Below are positions 26,337 to 35,555 of a DNA stretch of 64,000 bases, one piece after another. Source of the stretch: Myxococcales bacterium SG8_38 (GTDB lineage Bacteria; Myxococcota_A; Polyangia; Polyangiales; Houyiibacteriaceae). Under the pieces are notes generated by a model that was given only the letters and a program-made list of their open reading frames with translations, was not told where the DNA came from and ran no database searches. Position 1 is the first letter of the stretch, and each line of letters starts with the position of its first letter. The stretch spans positions 1 through 64,000 of the forward strand of contig LJTN01000002.1 of assembly GCA_001303415.1 (NCBI GenBank), read 5' to 3'. The position numbers and the translations under genes are program-made.

Positions 26337-27713
26337 ATGGTCATGGGGCGTCCCTTCGGCTTGGGGCTTCGAAGCCAGCTCATGCTCGCGCTCATGGTGG
26401 CGTTTGGCGGTGCGTTCGTCTTGCTGAGCTTGGTGACGGCGCGGCTCGACGAAGGCGCGCATGCCGAGGCGCAGCGGGCGCGGGCCGAAGCGCTCGCCGA
26501 AACGCTGGCTGCGAGCGTTGGCACGGACGGCACTGCGCTTCGGGAGCCTGCAATCGCCGCCGTGGTCGAAAACGGTTTGGCCGCAAGAGTCGATGTTCGA
26601 ACGCCGGATGGATCTTCGCGGTCGTGGGGATCGCACCAGGGAGCGCCCGAGGCTACGGTCATCACCGAGGATGGCGCGGAGCTTCGTGTCTGGGCGCCGC
26701 CGAACCCGCGCGGCGATGACGCCCGGCGCAACCTATTCATTTTCTACCTCGGGCTCACCGCGGCCACGGTCCTCTTGTTGGCGTACGTGCTTCTGACGTA
26801 CTTCATCGTGCGGCCCATCGATCGTTTGCGTTTGGCATCGGAGCGGCTCGCGGCCGGCCGACTGCGCACGAGCGTGCCGGTTCAAGGCGCCGCGGAGGTA
26901 GCTCGGCTCGCGGCCACGTTCAACGAAATGGCGGCGCAGCTCCGACGAGACCGGGCGGCATTGCAGGAGCGTTTGGCCGAGCTCGAGCAAACGACCGGGG
27001 AGCTGACCAGCGCGCAAGAGCAACTGATCCGAAGCGCTCGGCTGGCCGCGGTGGGACGGCTCTCCGCGGGCGTTGCGCACGAGATCGGCAATCCGCTCGC
27101 CGCGATCCGTGGCTTGATCGAGCTGCTGGAGGTCGGTGACCTCGATCCCGAAGAGCAGAAGGAATTCATCGGCCGCATCCAGCGCGAGACGGAGCGCATT
27201 CATTTCACGATACGCGATCTACTCGACTTCTCTCGAAGCGAGCCCGGCGACAGGGGGCGCATCGAGAGCTCCGCGGATCTATCGGAGGTCCTATCCGACA
27301 CCGCCAAGCTGCTCGATCGCCAGAGCCGCTTTCGCGAGATCGAGCTCAGCCTGGCGCTCGATGCAGGGCTTCCCCGGGTTCGCGGGGACGGAGAGCGGCT
27401 TCGGCAGCTGTTGTTGAACCTGCTGTTCAACGCTGCCGATGCGCTCGGCGGCAAGGGCCGCATCGAGGTTCGCGCTTCGAACGGTGGTGGGATGGTGGAT
27501 CTCAGGGTTGAAGACGATGGGCCCGGCATCGACGCCGCGATCCTCGATCAGGTGTTCGACCCGTTCGTGACGACGAAGCCGGCGGGCCAAGGCACCGGGC
27601 TCGGCCTGGCCGTGTGCCACGCAATCGTCGAGCAGTTGGGCGGCTCGATCGAGGCGGCAAATCGAGATCGCGGCGGCGCGAGCTTTCACGTGCGACTTCC
27701 AGCCGCGCTTTGA
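26337..27713 (+). CDS. Membrane sensor histidine kinase
   Basis: A 458-residue kinase. It has two membrane segments (about 13-34 and 132-156) flanking a roughly 95-residue periplasmic sensor, a HAMP linker (157-208), a coiled coil, phosphoacceptor AGVAHEIGNPL (His 248), and an ATPase domain with LLNLLFNAADAL, EDDGPGID and GQGTGLGLAV. No receiver is fused or adjacent, so the partner is unknown. ATG 26343, six bases after TAGACT, may be the real start instead of 26337. The gene ends 13 bp before convergent uvrC. Confidence 0.9.
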   Translation: MVMGRPFGLGLRSQLMLALMVAFGGAFVLLSLVTARLDEGAHAEAQRARAEALAETLAASVGTDGTALREPAIAAVVENGLAARVDVRTPDGSSRSWGSHQGAPEATVITEDGAELRVWAPPNPRGDDARRNLFIFYLGLTAATVLLLAYVLLTYFIVRPIDRLRLASERLAAGRLRTSVPVQGAAEVARLAATFNEMAAQLRRDRAALQERLAELEQTTGELTSAQEQLIRSARLAAVGRLSAGVAHEIGNPLAAIRGLIELLEVGDLDPEEQKEFIGRIQRETERIHFTIRDLLDFSRSEPGDRGRIESSADLSEVLSDTAKLLDRQSRFREIELSLALDAGLPRVRGDGERLRQLLLNLLFNAADALGGKGRIEVRASNGGGMVDLRVEDDGPGIDAAILDQVFDPFVTTKPAGQGTGLGLAVCHAIVEQLGGSIEAANRDRGGASFHVRLPAAL

Positions 27714-27726
27714 ACAGCCTCTTTCG

Positions 27727-29625
27727 TCAGTCGGGCTGAAACGCGTGTTCGACCGCCAGGTCCTCGGCAGCCTCGGCATCCGGCACGAGTGGGCGGTGAT
27801 CTCCGATGGCCTGCCTGATCGCTACGGCCTGGCGCCGCGTCGCGCCCGCTTCGATCAGAGCTTCCTCCGTTGCCGAGAGGACCGCTGCGAGCGAGCCGAG
27901 GCTCGCGAGGAGCTTGTTCCGGGTCTTGGGTCCAATCCCCGGGACCCCGTCGAGCTCACTGCGCAGCCGCTTCTTGCGCCCGACCTTCTTGCGGAGCGCG
28001 TTCGACGCACGGTGCGTCTCGTCACGCGCCAACAAGAGGAGCGACAGCGCGGAGGTGGAACGGACCGGAATCGGGTTTTTCTGACCGGGCCGAAAGACGC
28101 GCTCGCCCTCTTCTTGCCCGGAAGCGGTGATTCTCGGCTTGGCCACGGAGGCGACCTCGAGGTCCGTGACGCCCACGTCCTCGCAAGCGCGAACGGCGAC
28201 GCCGAGCTGACCCTTGCCTCCGTCCACGACCAACAAGTCGGGAAGCTCCCAGCCCTCCTCGCCCCGGTGGCCTCGGCGCAAGCGACGCGCCAACACCTCG
28301 TACATCGCAGCATAGTCGTCGCCGCCGCTCACCTGCTTGACCCGAAAGCTCCGGTATCGCTCTTTGGCGAGCACGCCGTCCTCGAGCGCCACGAAGACCG
28401 CCACGGTTTCTTCGCCGCCGATGTGCGAGATGTCCACGCATTCGATGCGGCGTGGCAGCACCGACAATCGAAGCTGCGCTTGCAGCGCTTCCAGCCGAGC
28501 ATCCACGTCTTCGCGCGCCCGTTCCTTCTCGTTGAACGCATGCGCCGCATTCTCCCGCGCGAGATCGAGGAGCTTGACCTTGGCCCCGCGTCGTGGTCGC
28601 ACGATGCTTACGCGCCGCTTTCGGTTCTCGCTGAGAAGCTCTTCCAGTGCCTCGCTCATTTCGATCGGGATGGGCACGAGGATCTCGTCGGGCATCTCGG
28701 CTCGCTCGGCATAGTGCTGACGAATGAAGTCCCCGAGCATCTCGTCGTTCGGTACGGCGACCCGGCGAAGCGGCATCGTTCTCACCGCGAACAATCGCCC
28801 TCCGCGCAAGCTCAGGAACGCGATTTCCACTTGGTCTCCTTGCCGGTGGAAGCCGATCACGTCCTGGTCCGACTTCTGCACGCCGGCCACGCGTTGTTCC
28901 TCGCGGGCGCGTTCGACGGCTCGAAGCTGATCGCGGTAGCGGGCCGCCCGCTCGTACTCGAGGTCCTCCGAGGCCGCCTTCATCCGGTTTTCGAGGTCGC
29001 GCACGAGCTCGTCGTGCCGCCCCTCGAGAAACCTCGCAACGTCGCCGACCTGGATCCGATACTCCTCCTCGTCCACGTCCAACACGCAGGGGGCCGGACA
29101 GCGCTTGATCTGATGCTGCAAGCACGGGCGCGACCGAAGCCGAAACTCGGTATCCGTGCATGTTCGAAGCTGGAAATGGCGGTTCACCAGCCGAAGGGTC
29201 TGACGCGCGGCCGTCGCGGAATGATAGGGCCCGAAGTATTGAGCCCCATCGGGCTTCGGCCGCCGCACCACTTCGAGCCTCGGCCACGGCTTCTTGGTGT
29301 CGAGCCGCAGCGACAAGTACTCCTTGTCGTCTCGAAGCTTCACGTTGTACTTGGGCTGATGCGACTTGATCAGCTGGTTCTCGAGGAGGGCAGCCTCCTT
29401 GTCGGTGTGCGTGACGAACGTTTCGATGTCCGCGAGCTCTCGCTCGAGCCGACTCACGAACGCGCGCAAGTCACTCGAGCCCGGCTGAAAGTAGCTGCGG
29501 ACACGGCTTCTCAGGCTTCGCGCCTTGCCGACGTAGAGCACCTTGCCGCGCTCACCACGGAATACGTACACGCCGGGCGATGCGGGCAAGGTCTCGAGCT
29601 TTCGCTGTACCGCTTCGGCAATCAC
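27727..29625 (-). CDS. uvrC: UvrABC system protein C
   Basis: A 632-residue subunit of the nucleotide excision repair nuclease, which makes both incisions. It has an N-terminal GIY-YIG nuclease (PGVYVFRGERGKVLYVGKAR), a UVR motif that binds UvrB near residue 210, a C-terminal RNase H-like nuclease (CVDISHIGGEETVAVFV and LLVVDGGKGQL), and a helix-hairpin-helix pair (GVPGIGPKTRNKLL). Length is as expected. The start is GTG 29625; TATAGA with an extended TGG lies six bases upstream. The order zapA, cyclo-ligase, uvrC on one strand may form an operon. Confidence 0.95.
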   Translation of the reverse strand: MIAEAVQRKLETLPASPGVYVFRGERGKVLYVGKARSLRSRVRSYFQPGSSDLRAFVSRLERELADIETFVTHTDKEAALLENQLIKSHQPKYNVKLRDDKEYLSLRLDTKKPWPRLEVVRRPKPDGAQYFGPYHSATAARQTLRLVNRHFQLRTCTDTEFRLRSRPCLQHQIKRCPAPCVLDVDEEEYRIQVGDVARFLEGRHDELVRDLENRMKAASEDLEYERAARYRDQLRAVERAREEQRVAGVQKSDQDVIGFHRQGDQVEIAFLSLRGGRLFAVRTMPLRRVAVPNDEMLGDFIRQHYAERAEMPDEILVPIPIEMSEALEELLSENRKRRVSIVRPRRGAKVKLLDLARENAAHAFNEKERAREDVDARLEALQAQLRLSVLPRRIECVDISHIGGEETVAVFVALEDGVLAKERYRSFRVKQVSGGDDYAAMYEVLARRLRRGHRGEEGWELPDLLVVDGGKGQLGVAVRACEDVGVTDLEVASVAKPRITASGQEEGERVFRPGQKNPIPVRSTSALSLLLLARDETHRASNALRKKVGRKKRLRSELDGVPGIGPKTRNKLLASLGSLAAVLSATEEALIEAGATRRQAVAIRQAIGDHRPLVPDAEAAEDLAVEHAFQPD

Positions 29626-29668
29626 CTTCAGTCTATACCACTGCTGGCTCCGCCGATCGCGTCGGGCC

Positions 29669-30271
29669 TCACTTGGTTCGAAGGACGCGCCGATCGGTGA
29701 CCACTAAATCGACGGGGACGTCGAATGGAAGCTGCGGCACCTCGGAGACCAGCTGAAAATCGTAGGCGACGACACACGCGCAGGCATGTTCGAGACGGGG
29801 CAGCAGCCGGTCGTAGTAACCACCGCCATACCCGATCCGATAGCCGCGTGGGTCGACGGCCAGCGCAGGAACCAGAACGAGCTGAACTTCTTCCGGCCGC
29901 ACGAGCTTTGCATCTGCTGGCGGCTCCGGAACCGAGAACGCGCCCTCGACGAGCTCGGTTCGTGCGTCGACCAGACGCAGCTCGAGATCGTCGTCCACGA
30001 TGCGCGGCAGGGCCACGCGCTTGCCAGCGGCCCACATGCCTTCGATGAGCGGTCCCAAGAGCACCTCGTTTCCGATCGACGCAAACGCGAGCACCGTGGT
30101 CGCGTGCGTGAGCTCATCGAGCTCGAGTAGCCGCCTGACGATCTCGACCGAGCGCGCGTCCCGCGCCGATTGCGGCAGTGTTGCCCGTATGGCCCGCAGT
30201 TGCTTGCGTAGCGCCAGCTTGGCGAGTCGACGGATCTCGTTTTCGTCGTGCTCCGGCTGGTCGGCGCTCAC
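29669..30271 (-). CDS. 5-formyltetrahydrofolate cyclo-ligase
   Basis: A 200-residue enzyme that uses ATP to convert 5-formyl-THF to 5,10-methenyl-THF, returning it to one-carbon metabolism. The phosphate/folate motif RIGYGGGYYDRLL is characteristic, with basic residues near the N-terminus (RKQLRAIRATL). The GTG start overlaps the zapA stop as GTGA. The zapA to cyclo-ligase order is conserved in many proteobacteria, where the ssrS (6S RNA) gene sits between; here there is no space for it. Confidence 0.92.
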   Translation of the reverse strand: MSADQPEHDENEIRRLAKLALRKQLRAIRATLPQSARDARSVEIVRRLLELDELTHATTVLAFASIGNEVLLGPLIEGMWAAGKRVALPRIVDDDLELRLVDARTELVEGAFSVPEPPADAKLVRPEEVQLVLVPALAVDPRGYRIGYGGGYYDRLLPRLEHACACVVAYDFQLVSEVPQLPFDVPVDLVVTDRRVLRTK

Positions 30272-30585
30272 GGCTCGATCTGCTGCGCGAGCTCGGCGTC
30301 AGCCTGCAGCCTCTGATCGATGCGCCGAATGGCCGCGCCGACCACTTGGCGTGTCTTCATCTCCAGCGTCTCGCGCCTGCGCTCCGATGCTTCGAGGTCC
30401 TCGGCGAGACTCAGCGCCACGACCGCGAGCAGCTGCGCTGGCGTAGCCGTACGCGCCGCCTTGGGTCCCAGCGCTTGCACTCGTTCGTTGACGATGTCAG
30501 CAAGTCGCTGAAGGTAGGCTTCGTCGGCGTCCGAGGACATACGGTAACGGGCGCCAGCAATTTCGATCTGTACGGTGCGCTTCAC
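30268..30585 (-). CDS. zapA: Cell division protein ZapA
   Basis: A 105-residue FtsZ-associated protein that bundles FtsZ protofilaments at midcell. The N-terminal beta segment VQIEIAGARYRM, the following LQRLADIVNERV and a long C-terminal coiled coil match the ZapA family in size and order. The start is GTG. It is divergent from the zinc-ribbon/TPR gene and translationally coupled to the folate cyclo-ligase. Confidence 0.88.
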   Translation of the reverse strand: MKRTVQIEIAGARYRMSSDADEAYLQRLADIVNERVQALGPKAARTATPAQLLAVVALSLAEDLEASERRRETLEMKTRQVVGAAIRRIDQRLQADAELAQQIEP

Positions 30586-30707
30586 GGTTGCAGCGAAGGT
30601 AGTCCCCGAGCTCCGCGGGCGTCAAGGTAGGACATTCACGCTCATGTTCCTTTGTTCCGCTGGCGCCGGAATCCCACTACGGGGGTTTATGAGGGACGCA
30701 TCGAGCG

Positions 30708-30716
30708 TGTTATGTT
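30708..30716 (+). promoter_or_regulatory. Extended -10 element of the zinc-ribbon/TPR gene
   Basis: TG-T-TATGTT is an extended -10. Transcription would start near 30723 and leave a leader of roughly 18 bases containing GGGGG, a plausible ribosome site for ATG 30741. No good -35 is seen, as expected for an extended -10 promoter. Confidence 0.4.
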
Positions 30717-30740
30717 GATCACCGGGGGACGAGTAGGGTC

Positions 30741-33700
30741 ATGATCAAGGTTAGCTGCCCGTCATGTAGTGCGTCTTACGAGGTGGACCAGAACCGTCTG
30801 CCGAAGGACGGGCTGCGAATGCGCTGTCCGAAGTGCAACCAGAGCTTTCACGTTCATCGCGACGGCTCGACGGCAAAGGCCGGAGCAGGTGCCGCGGCGT
30901 CCGTGAGAAAGCCCGCGCAGCGAAAGCCAACGCAAGCGGGAATCGGCCCCGCCTCGCCGCCCGGCCTTCCCGCGGCGGCCAAAAAACCCGTTCCTTCGAA
31001 GTCGGCCGATCCGCAGATCGATCTGCCGACTCCGTTGGCCGGCGATGCGCACGATGATTTGCCTATTCCCGGAAAGAGGAAGGGCCCTCTCGGATTCGAT
31101 TTGTTCGACGACGCCGGCGCAGCGGATCTTCCGGCGCCTAGAGACGAGGCAGCGCCATCCGGCTTCGATCCCTTCGCCGATTTGGATCTTCCCGCGCCGC
31201 TCGAGGGGCCGGGCGCCGCCGGTCTGGCGGATCTACCCGCCCCGCGTGGGGGCTCCGCCAACACCGATCTGCCGGCACCGCTTCGCGGCCGCGGCGCTTC
31301 CGGCCCCGACCTGCCCGCTCCGAGAGGCGCAGCCCAGGCTCGGTCGATCGATCCGATCGAAGAGGAAGTCGACCTTCCCATGGCGCTCACCGACGCGGAG
31401 CTGCCTAAGCCGAAAACGGATTCCAAGCTGCCGAATCCGATTTCGCTCGACTCGGATCTTCCCGTGCCGAGCCGGCAGCAGGATCTGCCCGTGGCGCGTG
31501 ATGACTTCATGGATCTCGATCTCGATCTCGACGGTCCGGAGCGCGTTCACGGAGGCGGCCCGATCGAGCTGGACCTACCGGAGGGGGACGATCTCGATCT
31601 GGACATGGACCTCGAGGAGCCGGTCAAGGCGCCGTCGCCACCGCCTCCGATCGGTCAGCCGTTTGGCGAGGCCAAAAGCCAAGACCGTATCAGCCACGAT
31701 TCTGCCGACCTCGACCTTCCCGACCTGACCGAAGATGGGGACGAAGTCCATCGCATGCCGAGGCTCGAACGAGCTGAGCCGGTAGCGGCTCCCAAGCGCA
31801 AGGCCAAGGCGATTGCGTTCAAACGCCCGCCGTGGCTCATCAAAGCCGCCGCGGCGCTCGGTGCCGCCGGAGTGGTGCTCGGCGCCGGGTTCTACGCCGG
31901 CACGACCAAGTACGGGCTGTTCGGCATCCACATGGTGGAGCCTTTCCTTCCTGCCTCGGGCGATGCGGTGGCGGTGGCTCAGGCGATCGAAGAGGCCGAG
32001 CAAATCGCCTCGTCGGATACGTTTGCCGACACCCGCCGCGCGCTCGATTCACTCGAAGCCGCGCGTCGAGACGCGGGTCTGAATCGTGCGCTCATCGCGC
32101 GGAGCCTCTTGCACGAGTCGTACTACCTGGCTCGCTACGGACAGGATGCTCAACGTGCGGCGGTGGCCGACTCGTTGCGGCTGCATCTGCAGCGGCGGGG
32201 TGATGAGGCGCCGCGGATTCACGTGGCCTTGGCTGCGGATGCCTTGCGCAATGCCGACACGGCTACGGCGGAATCCGAAATCGCGCTTGCCGCACAGGAG
32301 GACCCGACCGACGCCTACGTCGATCTGGTTTCGGGCGAGATTGCCCTGCGCAAACGGCAAGGGCAGGCGGCGCTCGACGCATTTGGGCGCGGTGCGAAAA
32401 AGCACGACAGTGGGCGGGCGCAGTGGGGCCTCGCCCGCGGTCGTCTCGTGCTCGGCAATGGAGACGAGGCCCTGCGGGCTGCGCAGGCCACCCTCGCCCT
32501 GAGCCCAAATCATGCGGGCGCGCGCGTTGCCGTGGCCGAGCGGTCGATTGCGGATGGCAATCTCGATGATGCCTACGAAGCTCTGAAAGCGCCGGCCGGT
32601 CTCGTGCCGGTCGAAAACGCGACGCTGCAGGTGGCGCGCGGCGACAAGTCGGCGGCGCTCTCGCTCATCGCACGCATCGAGGAGCACCGAGGACGGATGG
32701 GCGCCGCTCGGGAAATGTACGACAAGGCGCTCGAGCTCGATAGCGGCAACACAGAGGCGGCGCTTGGCGCGGCGCGACTGGTGCTCTTGGAGCGCGGCTA
32801 CCAAGACGCCTACGCTCGGTTCCAGACCGTTCTCGGTGCCGAGATCGAGCCTGGCGCACCGATGGACCCGACGGGCAAGCCCAAGGTGATCGTCGCAGCC
32901 AAGCTCGGCGCAGCCGAAGCGTTGCTCGCCATGAACAAGGCAGAGGAAGCCAATCGGGTGTTGTCGGACCTCGGGACGCCCGAGCCGGTCAATGCGCGGG
33001 TGGAGATGTGGCAGGGCAAGATCGAAGCAGCCCTCGACCGAAGCGACGAAGCGGTTCGCCACTTTCGAAACGCCATCACGCTCGATCCCGGAGCGATCGA
33101 CGCATATATGGCGTTGGCTCAGCACTACACCGACACCAACCGGCCGACCGAGGCCGTGGCGGTCCTGGTCGAAGCGCAAAAGAACGTGCAGATCACGGCC
33201 GGGGTGCGGCGCCTCTTGGGGTGGGCGGAGCTCCAGCGGAACGAGCTCGATGCGGCGATCACCCAGTTCGAGCAGGCCCTCGAAATGGAGCCAAGGGATT
33301 CCTCCGCACAGTTCGGCGTGGCGCAAGCGTATCGCCGCAAGTCGAGGCTCGAAGAAGCGGCCGCCGCGCTCGCCAAGGTAGAGGAAATCGACGCCAAGTT
33401 CCCCGGGCTCCAGCTCGAGAAGGGCCGGCTCGCCGAAGCGCGAGGGGACCTGCAGGCGGCCATCGCGAGCTACCGCGAGGCATTGGCGCAGACTCCCAAC
33501 GATGCCGCGCTCAAGTCGCGTCTGGGCGCCTCCCTCGTGCTCAGCGGCGAGCTGAAAGAGGCCGAGGCGCTATTGCGCGAAGTGCTCGAAGCCCAGCGGT
33601 ATTCCGCCGAGGCCGAGCACTACCTCGGCCGCATTGCGCTCGAGCGGAATCAGCTCGACGAAGCACAGCAGCATTTCCAAAGAGCCTCGCGCCTCGAGCC

Positions 33701-34298
33701 TCACAGCGGCCTCTATCGGATGTATCTCGCGTGGACGGCGCTCGAATCGAACGAGATGGCCGCCGCGCTCCGAGAGCTCGATGCGGCGCTCGAGCTAGAC
33801 CCCACCCTCGGCGATGCCTACTGGCTGCGCGCCCGAATTCGCACCCGGGCCGGCATCGTTCGAGACGCCCTGGCCGATTTGCAAAAGGCCCTCGAGCTCA
33901 ATCCCGACCGGATCGAAGCCTGGGCGGCCATGGCCGAGTGCCACTACCAGCTCGGGCAAACGAAAGAGGCCATCGCGGACCTGCAAAAGGCCGTCGAGGG
34001 GCGGCCGGAACGCGGCTACTGGTGGTACAGGCTGGGACGCTTGCAGCTCGACGAAGGCCAGGCCGAGCAAGCGCTGGCATCGCTCAACAAGGCCACCTCC
34101 CTCGGCGACAAGGCCCCGGAAAAAAGCGGCTGGTTGGCGGACGCGCATCGCCTGATCGGAGACATCTACTATGCGCGCAAGAAGCGGCGCGACGCAGTGG
34201 TCGAGTACGGTCGGTACCTGGAGCTCGCCGCCAGCGACGCCATCGATCGGGCCGACGTCCAGAACAAGCTCCGGCGAATCGGCGAAGGGCTCGACTGA
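30741..34298 (+). CDS. Zinc-ribbon, single-TM, multi-TPR protein
   Basis: A 1185-residue protein. The N-terminus is an MJ0042-type zinc ribbon (Cys 6, 9, 29, 32). It is followed by a long Pro/Ala/Asp-rich disordered region with repeated DLPAP-like tokens, to about residue 350. A membrane segment (about 363-388) comes next, then at least a dozen tetratricopeptide repeats to the C-terminus, for example ALELDPTLGDAYWLRARIRT and ALELNPDRIEAWAAMAECHY. The plan places the zinc ribbon and disordered tail in the cytoplasm and the TPRs in the periplasm. This architecture is common in myxobacteria, sometimes in motility or envelope machines, but a specific function cannot be assigned. It is convergent with cdd (6 bp apart). 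Confidence 0.8.
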   Translation: MIKVSCPSCSASYEVDQNRLPKDGLRMRCPKCNQSFHVHRDGSTAKAGAGAAASVRKPAQRKPTQAGIGPASPPGLPAAAKKPVPSKSADPQIDLPTPLAGDAHDDLPIPGKRKGPLGFDLFDDAGAADLPAPRDEAAPSGFDPFADLDLPAPLEGPGAAGLADLPAPRGGSANTDLPAPLRGRGASGPDLPAPRGAAQARSIDPIEEEVDLPMALTDAELPKPKTDSKLPNPISLDSDLPVPSRQQDLPVARDDFMDLDLDLDGPERVHGGGPIELDLPEGDDLDLDMDLEEPVKAPSPPPPIGQPFGEAKSQDRISHDSADLDLPDLTEDGDEVHRMPRLERAEPVAAPKRKAKAIAFKRPPWLIKAAAALGAAGVVLGAGFYAGTTKYGLFGIHMVEPFLPASGDAVAVAQAIEEAEQIASSDTFADTRRALDSLEAARRDAGLNRALIARSLLHESYYLARYGQDAQRAAVADSLRLHLQRRGDEAPRIHVALAADALRNADTATAESEIALAAQEDPTDAYVDLVSGEIALRKRQGQAALDAFGRGAKKHDSGRAQWGLARGRLVLGNGDEALRAAQATLALSPNHAGARVAVAERSIADGNLDDAYEALKAPAGLVPVENATLQVARGDKSAALSLIARIEEHRGRMGAAREMYDKALELDSGNTEAALGAARLVLLERGYQDAYARFQTVLGAEIEPGAPMDPTGKPKVIVAAKLGAAEALLAMNKAEEANRVLSDLGTPEPVNARVEMWQGKIEAALDRSDEAVRHFRNAITLDPGAIDAYMALAQHYTDTNRPTEAVAVLVEAQKNVQITAGVRRLLGWAELQRNELDAAITQFEQALEMEPRDSSAQFGVAQAYRRKSRLEEAAAALAKVEEIDAKFPGLQLEKGRLAEARGDLQAAIASYREALAQTPNDAALKSRLGASLVLSGELKEAEALLREVLEAQRYSAEAEHYLGRIALERNQLDEAQQHFQRASRLEPHSGLYRMYLAWTALESNEMAAALRELDAALELDPTLGDAYWLRARIRTRAGIVRDALADLQKALELNPDRIEAWAAMAECHYQLGQTKEAIADLQKAVEGRPERGYWWYRLGRLQLDEGQAEQALASLNKATSLGDKAPEKSGWLADAHRLIGDIYYARKKRRDAVVEYGRYLELAASDAIDRADVQNKLRRIGEGLD

Positions 34299-34304
34299 AG
34301 CCGC

Positions 34305-34703
34305 TCAGACCAGCTGGTCGGAGCCAAAGGCGTGCGGCAGCAGCGAGGCGAGCGTGTACTCCGCCCAATCGGCCGCGGCATAGCTGCGGATCACCAGGTC
34401 TGGGGCGAGCTCGTGCAGCGACTGCCGACAGATGCCGCAGGGCGGCGTAGGGCCGGGTGCGTCCGAGGCAATGGCAAGCGCCGCAAGCCCGCGCTCTCCT
34501 GCGCACACCGCAGCGGCCAAGGCCGCGCGCTCCGCGCAAATCGTGGCGCCGTAACTCGCATTTTCGACGTTGCATCCCACGAGGATGACGCCGGCCTCGG
34601 TTCGCAAGGCGGCCCCGACTGCGAACCCCGAATAGGGAGCATAGGCCTTCGCGCGCGCGGCAAAGGCCGCTTTGCGCAATGCTTCCCAGTCGCTCTCATT
34701 CAT
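34305..34703 (-). CDS. cdd: Cytidine deaminase
   Basis: A 132-residue homotetrameric-type cytidine deaminase converting (deoxy)cytidine to (deoxy)uridine. The zinc site is visible: C56-A-E58 in GATICAERAAL and PCGIC (Cys 89, Cys 92). The track fuses it to upstream frame (655 aa), but ATG 34703 overlaps the stop of the phosphorylase gene by one base (TGATG). Together the two form a nucleoside salvage operon. Confidence 0.92.
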   Translation of the reverse strand: MNESDWEALRKAAFAARAKAYAPYSGFAVGAALRTEAGVILVGCNVENASYGATICAERAALAAAVCAGERGLAALAIASDAPGPTPPCGICRQSLHELAPDLVIRSYAAADWAEYTLASLLPHAFGSDQLV

Positions 34704-35512
34704 CACAGCGAATCCAGGATACCCGAAAGCAGCGCCCGGAACCTCGACTGAACGCGTCGGGCGGTCTCCTCGACCTCTTGGTGGCTGAGCGGCCCCGAGG
34801 ACAGGCCCGCGGCGAGGTTCGACACGCACGAGATCCCGAGCACCCGCATCTTCATATGGCGCGCGGCAAGCACTTCGAGCACCGTGCTCATGCCGACCAC
34901 GTCCGCGCCGAGGGTTCGCAACATGCGCACCTCCGCCGGCGTTTCGTAGGCGGGTCCGAGCAGCCCGGCGTACACGCCGCGCTTGAGCTCGAATCCGAGA
35001 TCGCCGGCGACCCGGCTTGCAACCTCGATGAGATCGGGGGCGAAGGCTTCGGTCATGTCGACGAAGCGAGTCCCGAGCAGGTCGTCGTTCGGTCCGATCA
35101 GGCAGCTGGTTCCGGTGAGGTTCAGTTGATCGGTGATGGCCATGAGGTCGCCAGGCTGGAGCTCGGACGAGATGCCGCCTGCAGCGTTGGTCACGATCAA
35201 GGTCTCGGCTCCAAGCCGGCCCATCAGCCGAACGCCAAACGCGACCTCGGCCGCGGAGCGGCCTTCGTAGAGATGTGTCCGGCCCTGCATGACGATGATT
35301 TGCTTTCCTGCCTTGCGACCGGTCACGAGATTGCCGGCGTGTCCGGAGACGCTCGAGAGGGGCATGCGCGGGATCTCCGCGTAGGGGATTGCATGCGCAT
35401 CCTCCAGGGCGTGAGCGTAGTCTCCGAGGCCTGAGCCGAGCACCATCGCGACGTCGGGCTTGCCGGCGCGGCTGCGGACGGCATCGACGGCTTGATCGAG
35501 CGCTTCCATCAT
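34703..35512 (-). CDS. punA: Purine nucleoside phosphorylase, trimeric class II type
   Basis: A 269-residue enzyme cleaving purine nucleosides with phosphate to base and ribose-1-phosphate. Signatures: MVLGSGLGD (phosphate loop), GRTHLYEG, VTNAAGGI, GPAYETPAEVRML and GMSTVLEVLAARH. The size matches the trimeric guanosine/inosine-type enzyme and not the smaller hexameric DeoD. The start is ATG 35512 or the next ATG at 35509. TACAAT lies nine bases before 35512 and no Shine-Dalgarno is seen. It is coupled to cdd and divergent from a lipoprotein gene. Confidence 0.9.
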   Translation of the reverse strand: MMEALDQAVDAVRSRAGKPDVAMVLGSGLGDYAHALEDAHAIPYAEIPRMPLSSVSGHAGNLVTGRKAGKQIIVMQGRTHLYEGRSAAEVAFGVRLMGRLGAETLIVTNAAGGISSELQPGDLMAITDQLNLTGTSCLIGPNDDLLGTRFVDMTEAFAPDLIEVASRVAGDLGFELKRGVYAGLLGPAYETPAEVRMLRTLGADVVGMSTVLEVLAARHMKMRVLGISCVSNLAAGLSSGPLSHQEVEETARRVQSRFRALLSGILDSL

Positions 35513-35555
35513 CGCACCCGCATTGTACGCGACCTCGGCTATAGTGCCCGCCGCG

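Noticed and set aside
27745-29700. 651-residue ORF antisense to uvrC
   Set aside because: The uvrC frame has GIY-YIG, UVR, RNase H and HhH signatures; the opposite frame has none.
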